Below, piece after piece: positions 10,443 through 12,226 of a stretch of 12,226 nucleotides of DNA (positions are counted from its first letter, which is position 1; every line of letters begins with the position of its first letter). Both the position numbers and the translations under genes were made by a program. The stretch comes from JAULZV01 sp964401885 (GTDB taxonomy: Bacteria > Patescibacteriota > Minisyncoccia > Phycocordibacterales > JAACPR01). Under the pieces are notes generated by a model. It made no database searches. It was not told the origin of the DNA and saw only the letters and a program-made list of their open reading frames with translations. The stretch lies in the NCBI GenBank assembly GCA_964401885.1, contig CAYOAC010000020.1, positions 1 to 12,226 of the forward strand, given 5' to 3'.

Positions 10443-11348
10443 ATGCCAGAGCTACCCGAAGTCCACACGACTGCAACAATTTTAAATAAACTAATTCGTA
10501 ACAAAAAAATATGTGACGTTTGGACAGATTACAATAGTCCTTACTATGCAGGAAAAGAAAATATCAAAAACCCAATTTATTTTAAAAAATTCAAATCAAA
10601 AATTTTAGGTAAAAAAATTATAAAAGTTTGGAGAAGAGCAAAAAATGTTTTGATAGATCTAGAAGGAAATTCTTCAATTCTAGTTCACATGAAAATGACA
10701 GGACACCTCTTGGTTGGAGATTTTGTTTTTGATAAAAAAAATAAAAAATGGAAAGCAAAAAATCCTGGTCCACTTCAAGACCCCTACAATCGTTTTATTC
10801 ATTTTGTAATAACTTTTTCTGATGGTACACATTTAGCTTTCTGCGATACACGAAAATTCGGAACCATCACACTTCTTGGAAACAAAGATTCTCTAAAAAA
10901 TAAAATTGACTCGTTCGGTCCAGAACCATTAGAGAAAAATTTTACTTGGGAAAATTTAAAAACACAGCTTTTAAAAAAACCAAAAGAAAAAATTAAGACA
11001 GCCTTATTAAATCAAGAAGCAGTAGCAGGGATTGGAAACATCTATTCCGACGAAATACTCTGGGCAAGTTTTATTCACCCTGAACGAACTGTCCTTTCAA
11101 TTACAAATTCGGAATACAAAATTTTAATAAAAAATACTAAAGAAATTTTAACTAAAGGAATTGATTTTGGTGGAGACTCCATGTCTGATTATAGAAATCC
11201 TTTCGGTCTCAAAGGAGAGTTCCAACTTCATCATCAAGTTTATCGGAGAAAAGGACAAATTTGTAAAAAACAGAAATGCAAACAAATCATAGAGAGAAAA
11301 GTTATAGGAGGTCGCAGCTCGCATTTTTGCAGTAATTGTCAAAAATAA
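10443..11348 (+). CDS. mutM: Formamidopyrimidine-DNA glycosylase (Fpg/MutM)
   Basis: This enzyme removes oxidised purines such as 8-oxoguanine and cleaves the abasic site. Visible residues are the catalytic MPELPEV N-terminus (P2, E3), K67 in RRAKNVLI (equivalent of E. coli Lys57), HMKMTGHL (83-90), DTRKFG (135-140; void-filling Arg and Phe), AGIGNIYSDE (195-204) and the C-terminal zinc finger with C274, C279, C296, C299 and R291. Two oddities: the first zinc-finger pair is C-x4-C rather than C-x2-C, and a lysine-rich insertion at about residues 97-113 makes the protein 301 residues, some 30 longer than usual. It appears monocistronic and ends with a GC-rich terminator. Confidence 0.96.
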   Translation: MPELPEVHTTATILNKLIRNKKICDVWTDYNSPYYAGKENIKNPIYFKKFKSKILGKKIIKVWRRAKNVLIDLEGNSSILVHMKMTGHLLVGDFVFDKKNKKWKAKNPGPLQDPYNRFIHFVITFSDGTHLAFCDTRKFGTITLLGNKDSLKNKIDSFGPEPLEKNFTWENLKTQLLKKPKEKIKTALLNQEAVAGIGNIYSDEILWASFIHPERTVLSITNSEYKILIKNTKEILTKGIDFGGDSMSDYRNPFGLKGEFQLHHQVYRRKGQICKKQKCKQIIERKVIGGRSSHFCSNCQK

Positions 11349-11350
11349 TC

Positions 11351-11379
11351 CCCGCGCTCCGACCGCGGGTATTTTATTT
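11351..11379 (+). terminator. mutM terminator
   Basis: CCCGCG (11351-11356) and CGCGGG (11364-11369) with a 7-nt loop are followed by TATTTTATTT. Confidence 0.85.
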
Positions 11380-11496
11380 GTGAATAACCTGTGGATAGGA
11401 CTTTATTTTTTCTTTAGAATTTCTTTAGAAGTTATTCACACTCTCCGGAATAATCTTGTTAATCAAGTATGGATTACTCATTTTATCTTATCCACA
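11379..11496. other. DnaA-box cluster, candidate replication origin
   Basis: Three exact matches to the DnaA box TTATNCACA are TGTGAATAA (11379-11387, minus), TTATTCACA (11432-11440, plus) and TTATCCACA (11488-11496, plus). TGTGGATAG (11390-11398, minus) is one base off. The first two are spaced 11 bp, one helical turn, and face the other two. Between them is an AT-rich stretch with a direct repeat CTTTAGAA (11412-11419 and 11423-11430), suitable for unwinding. No other such boxes were noticed in the window. dnaA and dnaN are not visible, and the flanking genes point toward the site rather than away, so the origin call is an inference. Confidence 0.55.
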
Positions 11497-11561
11497 ATAG
11501 CTTCTTTTTCATTAAAATAAAAAACGGAAGCGAGCTGAACGAACTGATTTGTAGTTAAATT

Positions 11562-12044
11562 TTATTTATTTAAAATTCGAAACATTACAATACCAAAGGT
11601 AACAGAAACATTTAAAGACTCTTTCTTTCCTGACATATTTATCTCAGCGATCTCATCTGCGGTCAATAATATTTCTTTAGAAACACCTGTCACCTCATTC
11701 CCAAAGACAAAAACTGTTTTGTTTTTGGGAATAACATTTTTGTAATCAATAGAATTTTTATCTTGTTCAATACACACAACAGAGTAACCGAGACTTTTTA
11801 AATGTAAAACACAATCAAGAGCAGAGGAAACATATTCCCATTTAACAGAATTTTCTGCACCCAAAGCTGACTTATGTAAGTCACTTCGCTCTCGACCAAA
11901 ACGGTCTACAGGAGATGGAGTAATTCCACACAAAAATATTTTTGAAATTCCTAATGCATCAGATGTCCGAAAGATAGCTCCAACATTATGGACGCTTCGA
12001 ACATTATCAAGGACGACGACTACTTCTTTTTCATTTTCTTTCAT
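11562..12044 (-). CDS. TrmH/SpoU-family RNA 2'-O-methyltransferase
   Basis: SPOUT-class enzymes methylate ribose 2'-OH in tRNA or rRNA using SAM and a trefoil knot. The 160-residue protein consists of the catalytic domain only. Motif 1 is NVGAIFRTSDALG (N20, R26), motif 2 is VFGNEVTGVS (113-122, E117) and motif 3 is INMSGKKESLNVSVTFGI (135-152). The target base cannot be told from sequence; TrmL-like and RlmB-like small proteins share this layout. I chose ATG 12044 because TATAGT ends 7 nt before it. A TTG at 12104 would add 20 weakly conserved residues and has no such signal. The gene is convergent with mutM. Confidence 0.88.
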   Translation of the reverse strand: MKENEKEVVVVLDNVRSVHNVGAIFRTSDALGISKIFLCGITPSPVDRFGRERSDLHKSALGAENSVKWEYVSSALDCVLHLKSLGYSVVCIEQDKNSIDYKNVIPKNKTVFVFGNEVTGVSKEILLTADEIAEINMSGKKESLNVSVTFGIVMFRILNK

Positions 12045-12051
12045 ATCTTGA

Positions 12052-12057
12052 ACTATA
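12052..12057 (-). promoter_or_regulatory. Methyltransferase gene -10, apparently leaderless
   Basis: TATAGT on the minus strand ends 7 nt before the ATG at 12044, with TTGAAG 16 nt upstream. This favours the shorter protein. Confidence 0.5.
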
Positions 12058-12126
12058 CTCATTTTCAGATAAACTTCAATTGTTTTTATTTTTGATTCTG
12101 ACAAAAAGTTAGGGCAATATCAAAAC

Positions 12127-12155
12127 TTGAAATTCTTTTCTAATCGTGGTAAAAA
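12127..12155 (+). promoter_or_regulatory. tRNA-Lys promoter
   Basis: TTGAAA (12127-12132), 17 nt, TAAAAA (12150-12155), preceded by TGG as in an extended -10. Transcription would start about 5 nt before the tRNA. Confidence 0.6.
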
Positions 12156-12166
12156 TATCATTACAT

Positions 12167-12226
12167 GCGCCAGTAGCTCAGTCGGTAGAGCACCTGCCTT
12201 TTAAGCAGAGGGTCGTAGGTTCGATT
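12167..12226 (+). tRNA. tRNA-Lys(UUU), 3' end beyond the window
   Basis: The 5' 60 nt are present: acceptor GCGCCAG, D arm GCTC-AGTCGGTA-GAGC, anticodon arm CCTGC-CTTTTAA-GCAGA with anticodon TTT, and the T arm up to TTCGATT. It reads AAA and AAG. The gene is cut by the window edge. Confidence 0.95.

Noticed and set aside
12045..12104. TTG-initiated 20-residue N-terminal extension of the methyltransferase
   Set aside because: A -10 box lies inside it at the distance seen for other genes, and the extension carries no family motif.
1..12226. CRISPR array, transposase or prophage genes
   Set aside because: No regularly spaced direct repeats, transposase motifs or phage structural genes were found on either strand.

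Overview
The window looks like a piece of a Patescibacteria (Candidate Phyla Radiation, Parcubacteria-type) genome. This is an inference. It rests on the strongly AT-rich coding DNA, short proteins, tight gene packing, a compact PilM-PilN-PilO set, minimal housekeeping genes (rpsT, ruvA, ruvX, mutM, a small TrmH-family methyltransferase, a short Mur ligase), almost no Shine-Dalgarno sites, and many unrecognised single genes. Two runs of exactly ten N (4331-4340 and 5892-5901) are scaffold gaps, so order and spacing across them are not certain.

Layout. 1-407 holds a tRNA-Arg(UCU) cassette on the minus strand: leader hairpins, the tRNA, then a 153-bp structured repeat. 487-2787 is a minus-strand type IV pilus operon, pilM-pilN-pilO plus a small membrane protein. 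2849-3600 is a minus-strand pair, a stand-alone tRNA-binding-domain protein behind ruvX. 3668-4207 is an unknown gene with its own terminator. After the first gap come the tail of a LAGLIDADG homing endonuclease (plus) and an ExoX/DnaQ-type exonuclease (minus). 5504-5935 is an unknown plus-strand gene of clearly higher GC, interrupted by the second gap. 5936-6319 contains tRNA-Ser(UGA) and two displaced copies of its 3' end. 6441-6917 is a two-helix membrane protein. 6954-7248 is the second cassette, built around tRNA-Arg(GCG). 7294-7573 is a small plus-strand transcription unit, either a 64-aa protein or a structured RNA. rpsT and another unknown gene follow on the minus strand. ruvA and a MurE-like ligase form a plus-strand operon, followed by a perfect 28-bp inverted repeat and mutM. 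11379-11496 carries four DnaA boxes. The window ends with a TrmH-family methyltransferase (minus) and the start of tRNA-Lys(UUU).

Functional themes are DNA repair and recombination (ruvA, ruvX, mutM, an exonuclease), translation (four tRNAs, rpsT, a tRNA-binding protein, an RNA methyltransferase), pilus assembly and peptidoglycan-type ligation. Unrecognised genes sit between them as single genes, most with a visible terminator.

The most notable signals are: (1) a compact DnaA-box cluster that could be the replication origin; (2) -10 boxes ending almost exactly 7 nt before the start codon in many genes, which points to widespread leaderless mRNAs and revises several starts; (3) two tRNA-Arg genes in matching cassettes with a 98% identical downstream repeat and an upstream hairpin that copies the tRNA 5' end at an offset of 73-74 nt; (4) a tRNA-Ser 3' end present as direct and inverted copies, like an integration scar.
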